From contig JAFUPV010000043.1 in the NCBI GenBank assembly GCA_017472605.1, forward strand, positions 1-49,008: a DNA stretch of 49,008 nt, given 5' to 3'. This DNA comes from Lachnospiraceae bacterium (lineage in GTDB: Bacteria; Bacillota; Clostridia; Lachnospirales; Lachnospiraceae). The translations under genes were made by a program, and so were the position numbers. This document shows, in pieces, positions 1 to 6,927 of the stretch. The notes beneath the pieces are model-generated. The model saw only the letters and a list, made by a program, of their open reading frames with translations. It was not told the origin of the DNA and did not search any database. The first letter of the stretch is position 1, and each line of letters starts with the position of its first letter.

Positions 1-131
1 ACATGCGGGTGGGTCAATTCTGAGTATTAAATTTTCAAGGTACAGTGTATATCAGAATCGGATCTGCTTACTCATTGGCACTACTTCGGGTGGGTCAATT
101 TTCAACGTGAATCCCGGGTCAGTTTTAAGTA
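1..131. repeat. IS-end-like repeated GGGTCA motifs
   Basis: CGGGTGGGTCAATT occurs at 6-19 and again at 87-100, and a third related copy (GGGTCAGTTTTAAGTAT) starts at 116, resembling GGGTCAATTCTGAGTAT at 11-27. Repeated GGGTCA-type motifs are known at the ends of IS21-family elements, so this may be the edge of an insertion sequence whose body lies outside the window. No transposase is visible here, so the assignment is inference. Confidence 0.4.
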
Positions 132-214
132 TAAATCAACACGCGCGAGCGGATACTTAACGGTTTTATTTAGACGTTTCTTGTAATTATGCAAAGGTAA
201 GTTGTCGGTCTCTA

Positions 215-243
215 TTGACATTCTTCCCTCCGCATACTATAAT
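215..243 (+). promoter_or_regulatory. Sigma-A promoter of the marR gene
   Basis: TTGACA at 215-220 and TATAAT at 238-243 are separated by exactly 17 bp, a perfect consensus housekeeping promoter. The -10 box abuts a repeated palindromic operator, so repression by promoter occlusion is likely. Confidence 0.9.
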
Positions 244-245
244 AT

Positions 246-273
246 ATCGCATGCGATACATAGCATGCGATAT
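246..273. promoter_or_regulatory. Probable MarR operator (two palindromic half-sites)
   Basis: The 10-mer GCATGCGATA occurs at 249-258 and again at 263-272, and ATCGCATGCGAT at 246-257 is itself a perfect palindrome. The sites lie between the -10 box and the ribosome binding site of the downstream MarR gene, the usual position for autorepression. Binding by this MarR is inferred from position. Confidence 0.75.
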
Positions 274-291
274 ATCTAAGAAGGGAGTATC

Positions 292-762
292 ATGGTGATT
301 AGAAAATCTCAATTTCAAACAGCCAGTAGAGTGGTTCAGTTAGGTAACTCGGTAACATGGCTGAGAAATCAAAATACACAATTTATGGGATTGACAGCTA
401 CGCAAAGCGAAGCTATCCGATTTATATTGAAAAATTATGCAGAAAAAGAGCTTACGGCAGCTGATTTGATGGAGCATCTTCATCTGTCGCAGTCTACAGT
501 CGCAGGAATCATCAAGAGACTGGAAAACAAGTCTTTGATTAAGCGTACAATTGCTGTGGGAGATGGTCGAAAAAGTATTATAACGCCGAGCGAAGATGGT
601 TTGCGTTTAGAAGAAAATCTGAAACTTACCGCTGTTGATACAGAACAAATCATTGTACATGGTATGACACCAACAGAACAAGCGCAATTTAACAGACTGC
701 TGCAAAAAGCTTTAGATAACATAAATGCCGTAAGAAAGATGAGGGAAGAATCAAATGGATGA
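292..762 (+). CDS. MarR-family transcriptional regulator
   Basis: This 156-residue protein has the MarR winged-helix layout: an N-terminal dimerisation helix, a helix-turn-helix near residues 57-78 (LTAADLMEHLHLSQSTVAGI), and a wing around residues 84-98 containing the conserved D-G-R-K motif. Such proteins repress drug-efflux or stress genes and are released by small ligands. The start is supported by the AAGGGAG at 281-287. The stop overlaps the ATG of the following MATE efflux gene at 755, so the two formed an operon, and the palindromes upstream suggest autoregulation. Because the MATE gene is now broken, the regulator may have lost its local target. Family assignment is firm; ligand unknown. 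Confidence 0.92.
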   Translation: MVIRKSQFQTASRVVQLGNSVTWLRNQNTQFMGLTATQSEAIRFILKNYAEKELTAADLMEHLHLSQSTVAGIIKRLENKSLIKRTIAVGDGRKSIITPSEDGLRLEENLKLTAVDTEQIIVHGMTPTEQAQFNRLLQKALDNINAVRKMREESNG

Positions 763-1766
763 GAATAAGAAAATATTTGAATCAATGCCCGTGCCAAAGG
801 CATTGGCTACATTAGCGATTCCAACGATTATCAGCCAGCTCATTACAATGATTTATAATCTTGCTGATACCTATTTTATCGGTTAGACAAATGACTCTTA
901 CAAAGTAACAGCAGCCTCTTTGGCGTATGTGCTGTTCTTCGTAATGAACGCCCTTTCAAACCTTTTTGGTATTGGCGGCGGAAGCCTGATTTCGCGCTTA
1001 CTTGGTCAAGAAAAGGGGGAAGAAGCAAAAAAAGTCTGTTCCTTCAGCTTTTACGGTACGATTGCAGTTACTTCTGTATATTGTCTTGCCAGCTTCATTT
1101 TCATGGAGCCGTTGCTTCGATTGTTAGGAGCAAGCGATAATACACTTGGCTATGCATCAGCCTACACGCTTTGGGGTGTTGTAATAGGTGGTATTCCATC
1201 TACGCTTAGTATGACAATGGCACATTCGCTTCGCAGTGAAGGTTATGCGAAGCAGGCGAGCTTTGGTCTCGGTATGGGCGGTGTACTAAATATGATTCTT
1301 GATCCTCTGTTTATGTTCGTTATACTGAAGCCCGGATTGGAAGTAACCGGTGCAGCAGTTGCCACAATGATTTCCAATGAGTGGTATTGCTTTTGCAGGA
1401 CTGTGCATTGTGATTTTTGAGCTTTTTGCAAGTCAGATTGTTGGAATGTTCATTGTTGAACCAGAAACATTACGTTTGGGAACAGAGTTCTTACGGATTT
1501 GCTGTATTGCAACACCTGTTATGATCTGTAATTTCCAGATGAGTTATACAGTCCAGGCAATGGGCAAAGGGCTGCAGTCTTTGCTGCTTTCTACCTGCCG
1601 TCAGGGACTTATCAATATACCTCTGCTGTTTCTTATGAATCACATTTTCGGACTCTATGGCATTGCATGGACACAGCTTCTTTCTGATGGTATTACGCTG
1701 ATTATTTCCTTTGCACTCTATCAGAAAGTATATCGTGAGTTAACAGCCTCAGCGCAATCACAATAA
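755..1766 (+). pseudogene. MATE-family multidrug efflux transporter, decayed
   Basis: The reading frame opens at 755, overlapping the marR stop, and encodes a typical MATE N terminus (IPTIISQLITMIYNLADTYF) before an in-frame TAG at 884-886, at a place where relatives usually have Gln after FIG. The same frame continues to 1420 with recognisable MATE helices (NLFGIGGGSLISRLLGQ, GAAVATMISN). At about 1377 homology resumes in another frame (SGIAFAGLCIVIF to the stop at 1766). Only about 340 codons remain against roughly 450 in intact relatives, so about 100 codons between helices are missing. A nonsense codon plus a frame-changing deletion make it a clear pseudogene. It was probably controlled by the adjacent MarR. 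Confidence 0.88.
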
Positions 1767-1892
1767 TATGCTGTTCGTTATCCTCAATCTCACTAGTATC
1801 GTATTCCAACAGATTTTCTGCACGGCAGTCTGGGTGAATCTTCCTTGCGCGAAGCGGCGGTCATCATGTGAAACAAAGGATCCCCCTTTTCC

Positions 1893-2894
1893 TCAGGCTT
1901 TCCACTCAAGATACCCGCTTGTAAACGGAAGATGGTCAAACTTTTTGGTTCCGGTATGTACAAAGCCATTCGCTATGTACCAATTCTTCAAAACGGTACT
2001 TTCTTCGATAATACCGATTTTTATCACACTGCCGCCCGATGCTTTCACTGCATCCTTTGCGTGATTGAGAAGCTGTTTTCCAAAACCGTTGTGTCTGTAT
2101 TCCGGTAACACGGCAAGGTTGTGAAGCACGAAGGAATCGTCACTTTCTTTCGAGAGCGACATGTATCCAATAATTTTCTTACCGGCATAGAGTGCATACA
2201 TATTCCAACCCCAATTCTTCTGTGTCTCAAGAAAACAGAGCGGGAGGAAACTTGTGTGCTTCGGACAGTTTTCTTTCGTCAATCCAAACTGATCTGCCAC
2301 CGTGCGGAAGCTCTGATGAATGACATCCAGGCATTCACTCAACTCATTCGGCTCAACCTCATAAATCATCGGCAGGGAAACGCCCGCCGGGTCGAATGGT
2401 TCGCTTACCGTCTTTTTGAACATTGCCAGAGTCGGTGCGTCCTCCATGGTAATTCGTTCTCCGGTGTCGCTGTAACCGGCGCTCTGGTAGCATTTCCGAT
2501 TCTTTTCCATGACTTCCGGAAAATCGACATAATAGAATTTCGCATCAGCAAATTCCTTTTCACAGAGCAGAATCGCTTTTCGTGCGATTCCTTTGTTTTG
2601 ATAGTCTGGGTGAATGTAAATTCGTGCAAGATAATATTCGTGCTCACCAATCTCGTCGACAGGACTTCGTTTTCCGTACAGACGGTAGAAGATACCGCCA
2701 ACAATTCTTCCATCAAGAAGAATTGTGAAATGACGGTTGAACTTATTAAGCCTGCGGAGAATATCTTCGGAACCTCTGAGGAATGGGTTTCCTTTATCAT
2801 GGAATTTTTCGTACAAAGGTTGAAAAGCTGCTTTCTGTATTTGTGATAATTCCTCAGCTTCCGAGGCATTTGTGATTTTAATTGAAAGATTCAT
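1893..2894 (-). CDS. Tandem GNAT-domain N-acetyltransferase
   Basis: This 333-residue protein contains two GNAT folds. The first shows the acetyl-CoA motif around IYIHPDYQNKGIARKAI and the second around LAVLPEYRHNGFGKQLL; both have the R/Q-x-x-G-x-G/A pyrophosphate loop (QNKGIA, RHNGFG). GNAT enzymes move an acetyl group from acetyl-CoA to an amine; the substrate cannot be read from sequence. The ATG at 2894 is chosen because GAAAGGAA lies just upstream; a more upstream ATG (2921) has no such site. The start lies inside the 3' end of the methyltransferase gene (17-nt overlap), so the two are translationally coupled and share the leader and attenuator at 3713-3957. An antibiotic-modifying role is possible but unproven. 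Confidence 0.88.
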   Translation of the reverse strand: MNLSIKITNASEAEELSQIQKAAFQPLYEKFHDKGNPFLRGSEDILRRLNKFNRHFTILLDGRIVGGIFYRLYGKRSPVDEIGEHEYYLARIYIHPDYQNKGIARKAILLCEKEFADAKFYYVDFPEVMEKNRKCYQSAGYSDTGERITMEDAPTLAMFKKTVSEPFDPAGVSLPMIYEVEPNELSECLDVIHQSFRTVADQFGLTKENCPKHTSFLPLCFLETQKNWGWNMYALYAGKKIIGYMSLSKESDDSFVLHNLAVLPEYRHNGFGKQLLNHAKDAVKASGGSVIKIGIIEESTVLKNWYIANGFVHTGTKKFDHLPFTSGYLEWKA

Positions 2895-3687
2895 AACTCG
2901 ATTCCTTTCTGAAAATATCAAGCGTGTGATGTGAGTAGCCTACCATATCCGGTCTTTCGCAGGTCGCAAGATGATACTTTACGTAAAGCTCATACATTCG
3001 ATCATCCATATGATTCACCGTTTCTCTCATATGGTTCGTATAACCATCAGAAGCAACGAAATGGAGCTGCGTTACAGGAAATTCGGAGCGAAGTTTATCA
3101 ATATCTTCTTTTCTGTAAAGCTCAAAAATATCCCATGGATTAGAGAACGTGTCAAAGGTTTCTGGATTGAGCATACATTTCTCAATAATATGATAGATTT
3201 CGCCACGAACAAATCCATACGATAAAATGCTTGCATCACCCATACAGTAAGCGGCAAAAACAATGCCATTTTTCTTTGTAACCCGGATTGCTTCAGACAA
3301 AGCTTTCCGTTTATCTTCTGTAGTGAAAAGGTGATACATGGGACCGAGCAGCAGGGTGATGTCATAGGTATCATCTTCAAACATGGATAAATCCATCGCA
3401 TTGCCCTGGGTGATGGTGACTGTTTCGCCAGGAGTTGTGTTTTGCTTGAATATTTCGATGTTGTGTTCAACGAGTTCTACCGCATCCACGCAATAACCTT
3501 TCTGAGCCAGAGCATGACTATAGCGACCCGTTGCGGCTCCGATTTCCAGAATTCTCATGCCCGGTTGAAGATACTTTTCCACATACTTCATAGTGGTGAG
3601 GTATTCAATCATTCCGTGCCTGGAGATCAGACGACCGTTTTCTTCATATCCCTCATAATAGTTTGTCAAATAATCTTTTTTATCCAT
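2878..3687 (-). CDS. Class I SAM-dependent methyltransferase
   Basis: The 269-residue protein has a Rossmann-type SAM-binding core: motif I ILEIGAATGRYSHAL (about residues 46-60), an acidic residue ending strand 2 (VDAVEL), and motif IV LLLGPMYHL. It lacks the N-x-P-Y motif of rRNA adenine dimethylases, so it is not an Erm enzyme; motif IV resembles small-molecule methyltransferases. The start at 3687 follows GGAGG by seven bases. Its ORF overlaps the downstream GNAT gene. Upstream are a strong promoter, a 36-codon leader peptide and a terminator ending about 25 nt before the start, implying expression only when the terminator is bypassed. Substrate unknown; resistance to a ribosome-targeting drug is a hypothesis from this architecture. 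Confidence 0.88.
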   Translation of the reverse strand: MDKKDYLTNYYEGYEENGRLISRHGMIEYLTTMKYVEKYLQPGMRILEIGAATGRYSHALAQKGYCVDAVELVEHNIEIFKQNTTPGETVTITQGNAMDLSMFEDDTYDITLLLGPMYHLFTTEDKRKALSEAIRVTKKNGIVFAAYCMGDASILSYGFVRGEIYHIIEKCMLNPETFDTFSNPWDIFELYRKEDIDKLRSEFPVTQLHFVASDGYTNHMRETVNHMDDRMYELYVKYHLATCERPDMVGYSHHTLDIFRKESSYESFN

Positions 3688-3712
3688 CTTGAAACCTCCG
3701 ATCAGAAAGTAT

Positions 3713-3753
3713 AAAAAAACGGTGCGAATCGAAAATTACTTCGACTTGCACCG
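3713..3753 (-). terminator. Intrinsic terminator/attenuator before the methyltransferase
   Basis: On the minus strand, 3753-3740 pairs with 3733-3720 (11 of 14 positions, closed by CGGTGC/GCACCG, loop 3739-3734), followed directly by seven T residues (complement of 3719-3713). It sits between the leader peptide and the methyltransferase start and so would stop transcription before the operon unless antiterminated. Confidence 0.85.
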
Positions 3754-3788
3754 TAAGTATCCTAAAATCCAATCATCCTGCAAAAAGG

Positions 3789-3899
3789 TTATCCTGAAAT
3801 TTGGGTACAACAATACAAGCCCGACCGATACCAATACATAGTATCTGCGCCGTGCATCGGGACAGTATTAAGGTTGAAAATAGAATTCTTAACGGTCAT
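3789..3899 (-). CDS. 36-codon leader peptide of the methyltransferase operon
   Basis: Reading the minus strand from the ATG at 3899, 36 codons run to a TAA at 3791-3789. The peptide begins MTVKNSIFNLNTVPMHG and ends YWYRSGLYCCTQISG. AAAGGA stands eight bases before the ATG, and the promoter at 3957-3929 puts the transcription start about 20 nt upstream. The ORF ends about 35 nt before the terminator stem. Promoter, short ORF with good ribosome binding site, terminator, then resistance-type genes is the architecture of ribosome-mediated attenuation, in which a stalled ribosome changes the RNA fold. No match to a named leader peptide is claimed. Confidence 0.72.
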   Translation of the reverse strand: MTVKNSIFNLNTVPMHGADTMYWYRSGLYCCTQISG

Positions 3900-3928
3900 T
3901 GTCGTAGTCCTTTCAGAAAATTTTATCA

Positions 3929-3957
3929 AATATAGCACATTTTGAAGATGAAGTCAA
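3929..3957 (-). promoter_or_regulatory. Promoter of the leader-methyltransferase-GNAT operon
   Basis: On the minus strand TTGACT (3957-3952) and TATATT (3934-3929) are separated by 17 bp. This is close to the sigma-A consensus and points at the leader peptide start 30 nt downstream. Confidence 0.85.
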
Positions 3958-4000
3958 TGCACAATTAGAAATTTCTTGAAAAAGTGGAATGCATATGACT

Positions 4001-4879
4001 TTATTCTTTCAACTCTACGGGAATCCAAACCTCGTAGTATCGATTCTTCTGACGGAGATCGTGGTCTGTCCAGAGGTGCAGAACTTCGATAGCGAGATCA
4101 TATTTCTGCCTGTACTCAGAGGCAGGAAGCCACGAATCGAAGATCAGATCAAACAGCTTCGGAAACTCCTCCCATGCAAGTCCGCCACATTCCGTTTTGA
4201 ACGCTGCATATGTTCCTGCAGGCAGTGTTCTTGTTTCCAGGTCAACGGTCTTTACGTTGTCTTTCCCGCGGGCAATCATGTATTTGCCGTCCTGCCAGAT
4301 GCCATACCAGACACCATCGTAAGAAGTGCTGCCGGGCTGATTCCAACCACCTTCGCAAAGCTGACCGGGCACGTCATCGCAATTATTCGCCCACATGGAA
4401 TGGCGCAGTTCTTCACGAGTCTTATAACCTTGTCCCTCGTACTGCCTGGATACACCGTACACAACGGTATCCTCTAACTCAACAATTCTGAAATCCATTT
4501 CTTTTGCTCCTTTAATCATGATGTGAAAGGAAGCAGGTGAATATACTTTGAGCGAACCGCCGTCTTTCCGATAAACGGACGGTGTAATGCCGTGCTGTTT
4601 TGCAAAGGCTCTGGAAAAAGCTGCAGCGCTGTCATAGCCGTATTTTATGGCAATGTCCATGATTGTGTCCTGGCTGTGCTGCAAATCCTGCGCCGCAAGA
4701 GTCAGCCGTCTGCGCCGTATGTACTCGGTCAGAGTCATTCCGGTCATGTAGCTGAAGAAGCGAAGGAAACTATCAGCAGCAACACAGGCGATACCGGCTG
4801 CCGTATCAAGATCGAATTCTGCGCATAAGTTCGCCTCAATATATTCAATCGCTGAGTTCAGTTGTTTTAACATATTCAT
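4001..4879 (-). CDS. AraC-family regulator with GyrI-like effector domain
   Basis: The 292-residue protein has an N-terminal AraC DNA-binding domain (residues about 1-105) with two helix-turn-helix units; the second reads MDIAIKYGYDSAAAFSRAF, followed by the family signature GITPSVYRK. The C-terminal half (from about 125) is a GyrI-like/SHS2 effector domain that binds small, often hydrophobic or cationic molecules, with typical WYGIWQDGKYMIARG and LPAGTYAAF segments. This is the Rob/BltR-like arrangement of regulators of multidrug and stress genes. The start at 4879 is placed by the strong GGGAGGTGA upstream. It is co-oriented with and upstream of the attenuated methyltransferase operon, so it could influence it, but that operon has its own promoter. 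Confidence 0.88.
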   Translation of the reverse strand: MNMLKQLNSAIEYIEANLCAEFDLDTAAGIACVAADSFLRFFSYMTGMTLTEYIRRRRLTLAAQDLQHSQDTIMDIAIKYGYDSAAAFSRAFAKQHGITPSVYRKDGGSLKVYSPASFHIMIKGAKEMDFRIVELEDTVVYGVSRQYEGQGYKTREELRHSMWANNCDDVPGQLCEGGWNQPGSTSYDGVWYGIWQDGKYMIARGKDNVKTVDLETRTLPAGTYAAFKTECGGLAWEEFPKLFDLIFDSWLPASEYRQKYDLAIEVLHLWTDHDLRQKNRYYEVWIPVELKE

Positions 4880-5076
4880 CTGTTTCACCTCCCGCATATA
4901 GTTTATCAAAAAAGCATTTTGGATGTCTGACTTTACATGGGCGAGAATGGTTCTTTCTTAATTCTCACGAAGTTTACGAAAACAGGTGTTGTGAAAATTG
5001 GAATATAGAACGAGCGAGTATAGAACGAATACTCCATTGTTTCCGTGTTTTTATTGGTGCAAAGCAAATGGAAGAA

Positions 5077-5109
5077 GTGCAAAGTCCTGAAAACGCATGG
5101 ACTTTGCAC
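5077..5109 (-). terminator. 11-bp perfect inverted repeat after the coiled-coil gene
   Basis: GTGCAAAGTCC at 5077-5087 and its exact reverse complement at 5099-5109 form an 11-bp stem with an 11-nt loop, 26 bp beyond the stop of the minus-strand coiled-coil gene. The following bases on the minus strand (ACTTCTTCC) are only moderately T-rich, so it is a probable rather than certain terminator. Confidence 0.5.
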
Positions 5110-5134
5110 TCTGGCAGAATCGGGTAGTTGTTCA

Positions 5135-5779
5135 TCAAGCTGTTTGTTCTAAGACGTCCAGTCTTTTTTTTACGTCTGTGATATCGCTTTCCAGGTTGCT
5201 TAAGTGAATCATGAAAAACTCTTTTTCGACTGTGTTAAAAAGGAACTGATCCATTTTGCTGTGCAGTTCGTTCAGGTTACGTTCGAGATCCAGATGACCG
5301 TCTGCAATGAGCTGAATGTTTTTGTCCGTTACCTGTTCAAGATGGGTATTGATAGCGGCAACATCCGATTTTACTTCGGCGATTGATTTGTCCATACCAT
5401 CAAGTCGAGCGTCCATGTGGTCAAACTGGTCATCCATGCAGTCAAACCGGTTATCCATGCTGTCGAGTCGAGCATCCGTGCGGTCAAACCGAGCATCCAT
5501 GCTGTCGAGTCGAGCATCCGTGCGGTCAAACCGAGCATCCATGCTGTCGAGTCGAGCATCCATGCGATCAAACCGAGCGTCCATGCTGTCAAGTCGAGCA
5601 TCCACACGGTCAAACCGTGCATCCATGTTGTCGAGCCGCGCATCCACGCTGCCGAGCCGTGCATCCACGCTGTCGAGCCGCGCATCCACGCTGTCGAGCC
5701 GCGCATCCACGCTGTCGAGTCGTGTGTCCATGCAACCAATCTTCGTTGCAATCATTTCCAACAATTCTCTGTCTGTCAT
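5135..5779 (-). CDS. Heptad-repeat coiled-coil protein of unknown function
   Basis: The start at 5779 is set by AAGGAGGT seven bases upstream. The 214-residue product has a short N-terminal segment (MTDRELLEMIATKIGC), then 16 consecutive seven-residue units of the form x-D-A-R-(L/F)-D-(S/R) with x mainly Met or Val, then a C-terminal part that also looks helical (AEVKSDVAAINTHLEQVTDK ... LDVLEQT). A strict seven-residue period with hydrophobic residues at positions 1 and 5 predicts a long parallel coiled coil. No transmembrane segment or signal peptide is visible. Proteins of this form are scattered among gut Clostridia but I know no established function. The neighbouring genes do not suggest a role. 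Confidence 0.8.
   Translation of the reverse strand: MTDRELLEMIATKIGCMDTRLDSVDARLDSVDARLDSVDARLGSVDARLDNMDARFDRVDARLDSMDARFDRMDARLDSMDARFDRTDARLDSMDARFDRTDARLDSMDNRFDCMDDQFDHMDARLDGMDKSIAEVKSDVAAINTHLEQVTDKNIQLIADGHLDLERNLNELHSKMDQFLFNTVEKEFFMIHLSNLESDITDVKKRLDVLEQTA
5396..5731 (-). repeat. 16 tandem 21-bp coding repeats
   Basis: Sixteen uninterrupted 21-bp units encode the heptads of the coiled-coil protein. The promoter-proximal units (about 5627-5731) are nearly identical to each other, while the distal ones alternate between a D-S type and a D-R type, giving a 42-bp higher-order period. Such arrays expand and contract by slippage or recombination, so copy number may vary between strains. 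Confidence 0.9.
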
Positions 5780-5805
5780 CGGCAATACCTCCTTTTCATA
5801 ATGAA

Positions 5806-5835
5806 AGTGTACCATACGACGGAGCAAAAGTCCAA
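5806..5835 (-). promoter_or_regulatory. Possible promoter of the coiled-coil gene
   Basis: On the minus strand TTGGAC (5835-5830) and TACACT (5811-5806) are separated by 18 bp, 27 bp before the chosen start codon. Moderate match to consensus. Confidence 0.45.
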
Positions 5836-5921
5836 TGAGAAAAAGTATAAATTTTCGACACTAGCGTATGAAACATTCCTTTATATGGAAATAATTGTCA
5901 GTGAAAAGTCGAAGGAGGGAT

Positions 5922-6710
5922 TCATTTTTCGATTCCTTCTGCCTCCTCCTTCTGATTTTTCATCCGCCGGAAATAAGAACTCATTTCATCTGCCATTCCG
6001 GACAGACGATTCAGGAGTTTTGAGAAATCCTTCAGCATCTCATCATCTTTATAGTAGGGATAGACGATATCATGGTCAATTTCGCTCCAGCCTTCCTCAA
6101 ACAGCGTTCTGCCCTGAATCTCCACATAGTAGCCCTTGTATTTGATAATGTAATGGAGAGAACGGTAAATGCCGTCTGATTTGATTTCAATTTCCTTTGC
6201 GTCGTAGATGCGGCTGTCTCCGGCACGCTTGTAAACCTTTGGACGTTCTGCAATGTAGTAATGGTTTACGTTCTCATCAAAATCGTCAATCCGGTCTTCG
6301 ATATAAATCCGCGGGTTATTCTCAAAGATGCCGGTGATGTATCGGTGGAACTGGATCCAGTCTTCACGGTAAAGGAAAAAGACACGGATTCCAATGAGGT
6401 CTGTCAGATACTTATAGAAATTGGAGTGGTCCAGATCCCCGTAGAGTTCCGGTTTTTCCTTTTTCTTCCGGATGATTTTTTCCAGAAGATGACCAACCTC
6501 CTTGGTGCGGTACCGGTAGGAGTGGATTCCTGCTTCATTGGTATCGTACAGGTAATCATTGATAAAATCTTTTCCAATATTGCGAAGTATCGTTTCGATT
6601 TTTTCATAGGCACCGGCAATCTGTTCCAGTTCATCCCAGTCAATCTGTGCCTGTTCCAGATCGGCCTCCGTCATGTTATAGGTGGATAAAAATTCATACT
6701 TGTCAATCAT
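5922..6710 (-). CDS. RelA/SpoT-domain (p)ppGpp synthetase-like protein
   Basis: The 262-residue protein carries the RelA/SpoT nucleotidyltransferase core: the DLIGIRV segment holding the metal-binding Asp, the YRSLHYII segment, and VEIQGRTLFEEGWSEIDH, equivalent to the ExQ-x-R-T...W-x-E-x-x-H signature of alarmone synthetases. There is no HD hydrolase, TGS or ACT domain, so it resembles the small stand-alone synthetases that make (p)ppGpp from ATP and GDP/GTP. The usual G-Y before R-S-L-H is I-Y here. The start at 6710 is preceded by GAGGT. A good minus-strand promoter at 6783-6755 drives it, divergent from the hydrolase gene on the other strand. The exact product (pGpp, ppGpp or another nucleotide) cannot be told. 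Confidence 0.85.
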   Translation of the reverse strand: MIDKYEFLSTYNMTEADLEQAQIDWDELEQIAGAYEKIETILRNIGKDFINDYLYDTNEAGIHSYRYRTKEVGHLLEKIIRKKKEKPELYGDLDHSNFYKYLTDLIGIRVFFLYREDWIQFHRYITGIFENNPRIYIEDRIDDFDENVNHYYIAERPKVYKRAGDSRIYDAKEIEIKSDGIYRSLHYIIKYKGYYVEIQGRTLFEEGWSEIDHDIVYPYYKDDEMLKDFSKLLNRLSGMADEMSSYFRRMKNQKEEAEGIEK

Positions 6711-6754
6711 AGCGAACCTCGAATCTGTGAATATTCCTTCCAGCTGCATAGAAC

Positions 6755-6783
6755 AGTATAGCACAAATGGAATCCGGTGTGAA
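6755..6783 (-). promoter_or_regulatory. Promoter of the RelA/SpoT-like gene
   Basis: Minus-strand TTCACA (6783-6778) and TATACT (6760-6755) with a 17-bp spacer, 45 bp before the start codon. It is divergent from the promoter at 6810-6838. Confidence 0.8.
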
Positions 6784-6809
6784 TGGTTTTATTGAGAAGT
6801 CTTTGGCTG

Positions 6810-6838
6810 TTGCAAACAAAAGAAGAGGTGTGTATAAT
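6810..6838 (+). promoter_or_regulatory. Promoter of the beta-lactamase-fold hydrolase gene
   Basis: TTGCAA (6810-6815) and TATAAT (6833-6838) with a 17-bp spacer, about 90 bp before the start codon at 6928. Confidence 0.8.
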
Positions 6839-6927
6839 AAAGTCACAGGAGACGAACGGAAGAAGATGTGGCAGTTTTGCCATGCAGAAAAACCAACCAA
6901 CGATTGCAGTAGAATGGAGGAATCAGA

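Noticed and set aside
2878-3687. Methyltransferase as an Erm-type rRNA dimethylase
   Set aside because: Motif IV is L-G-P-M-Y-H-L rather than N-x-P-Y, and the length and C terminus do not match Erm proteins; only the upstream attenuator architecture is Erm-like.
5396-5731. CRISPR-like array of 21-bp repeats
   Set aside because: The units are contiguous with no unique spacers, have a coding period of 7 residues, and lie in a well-started open frame; no cas genes are near.
5417-6145. Plus-strand open frames over the heptad repeats
   Set aside because: They exist only because the 21-bp repeats leave several frames open; the minus-strand frame has the ribosome binding site and the coiled-coil pattern.
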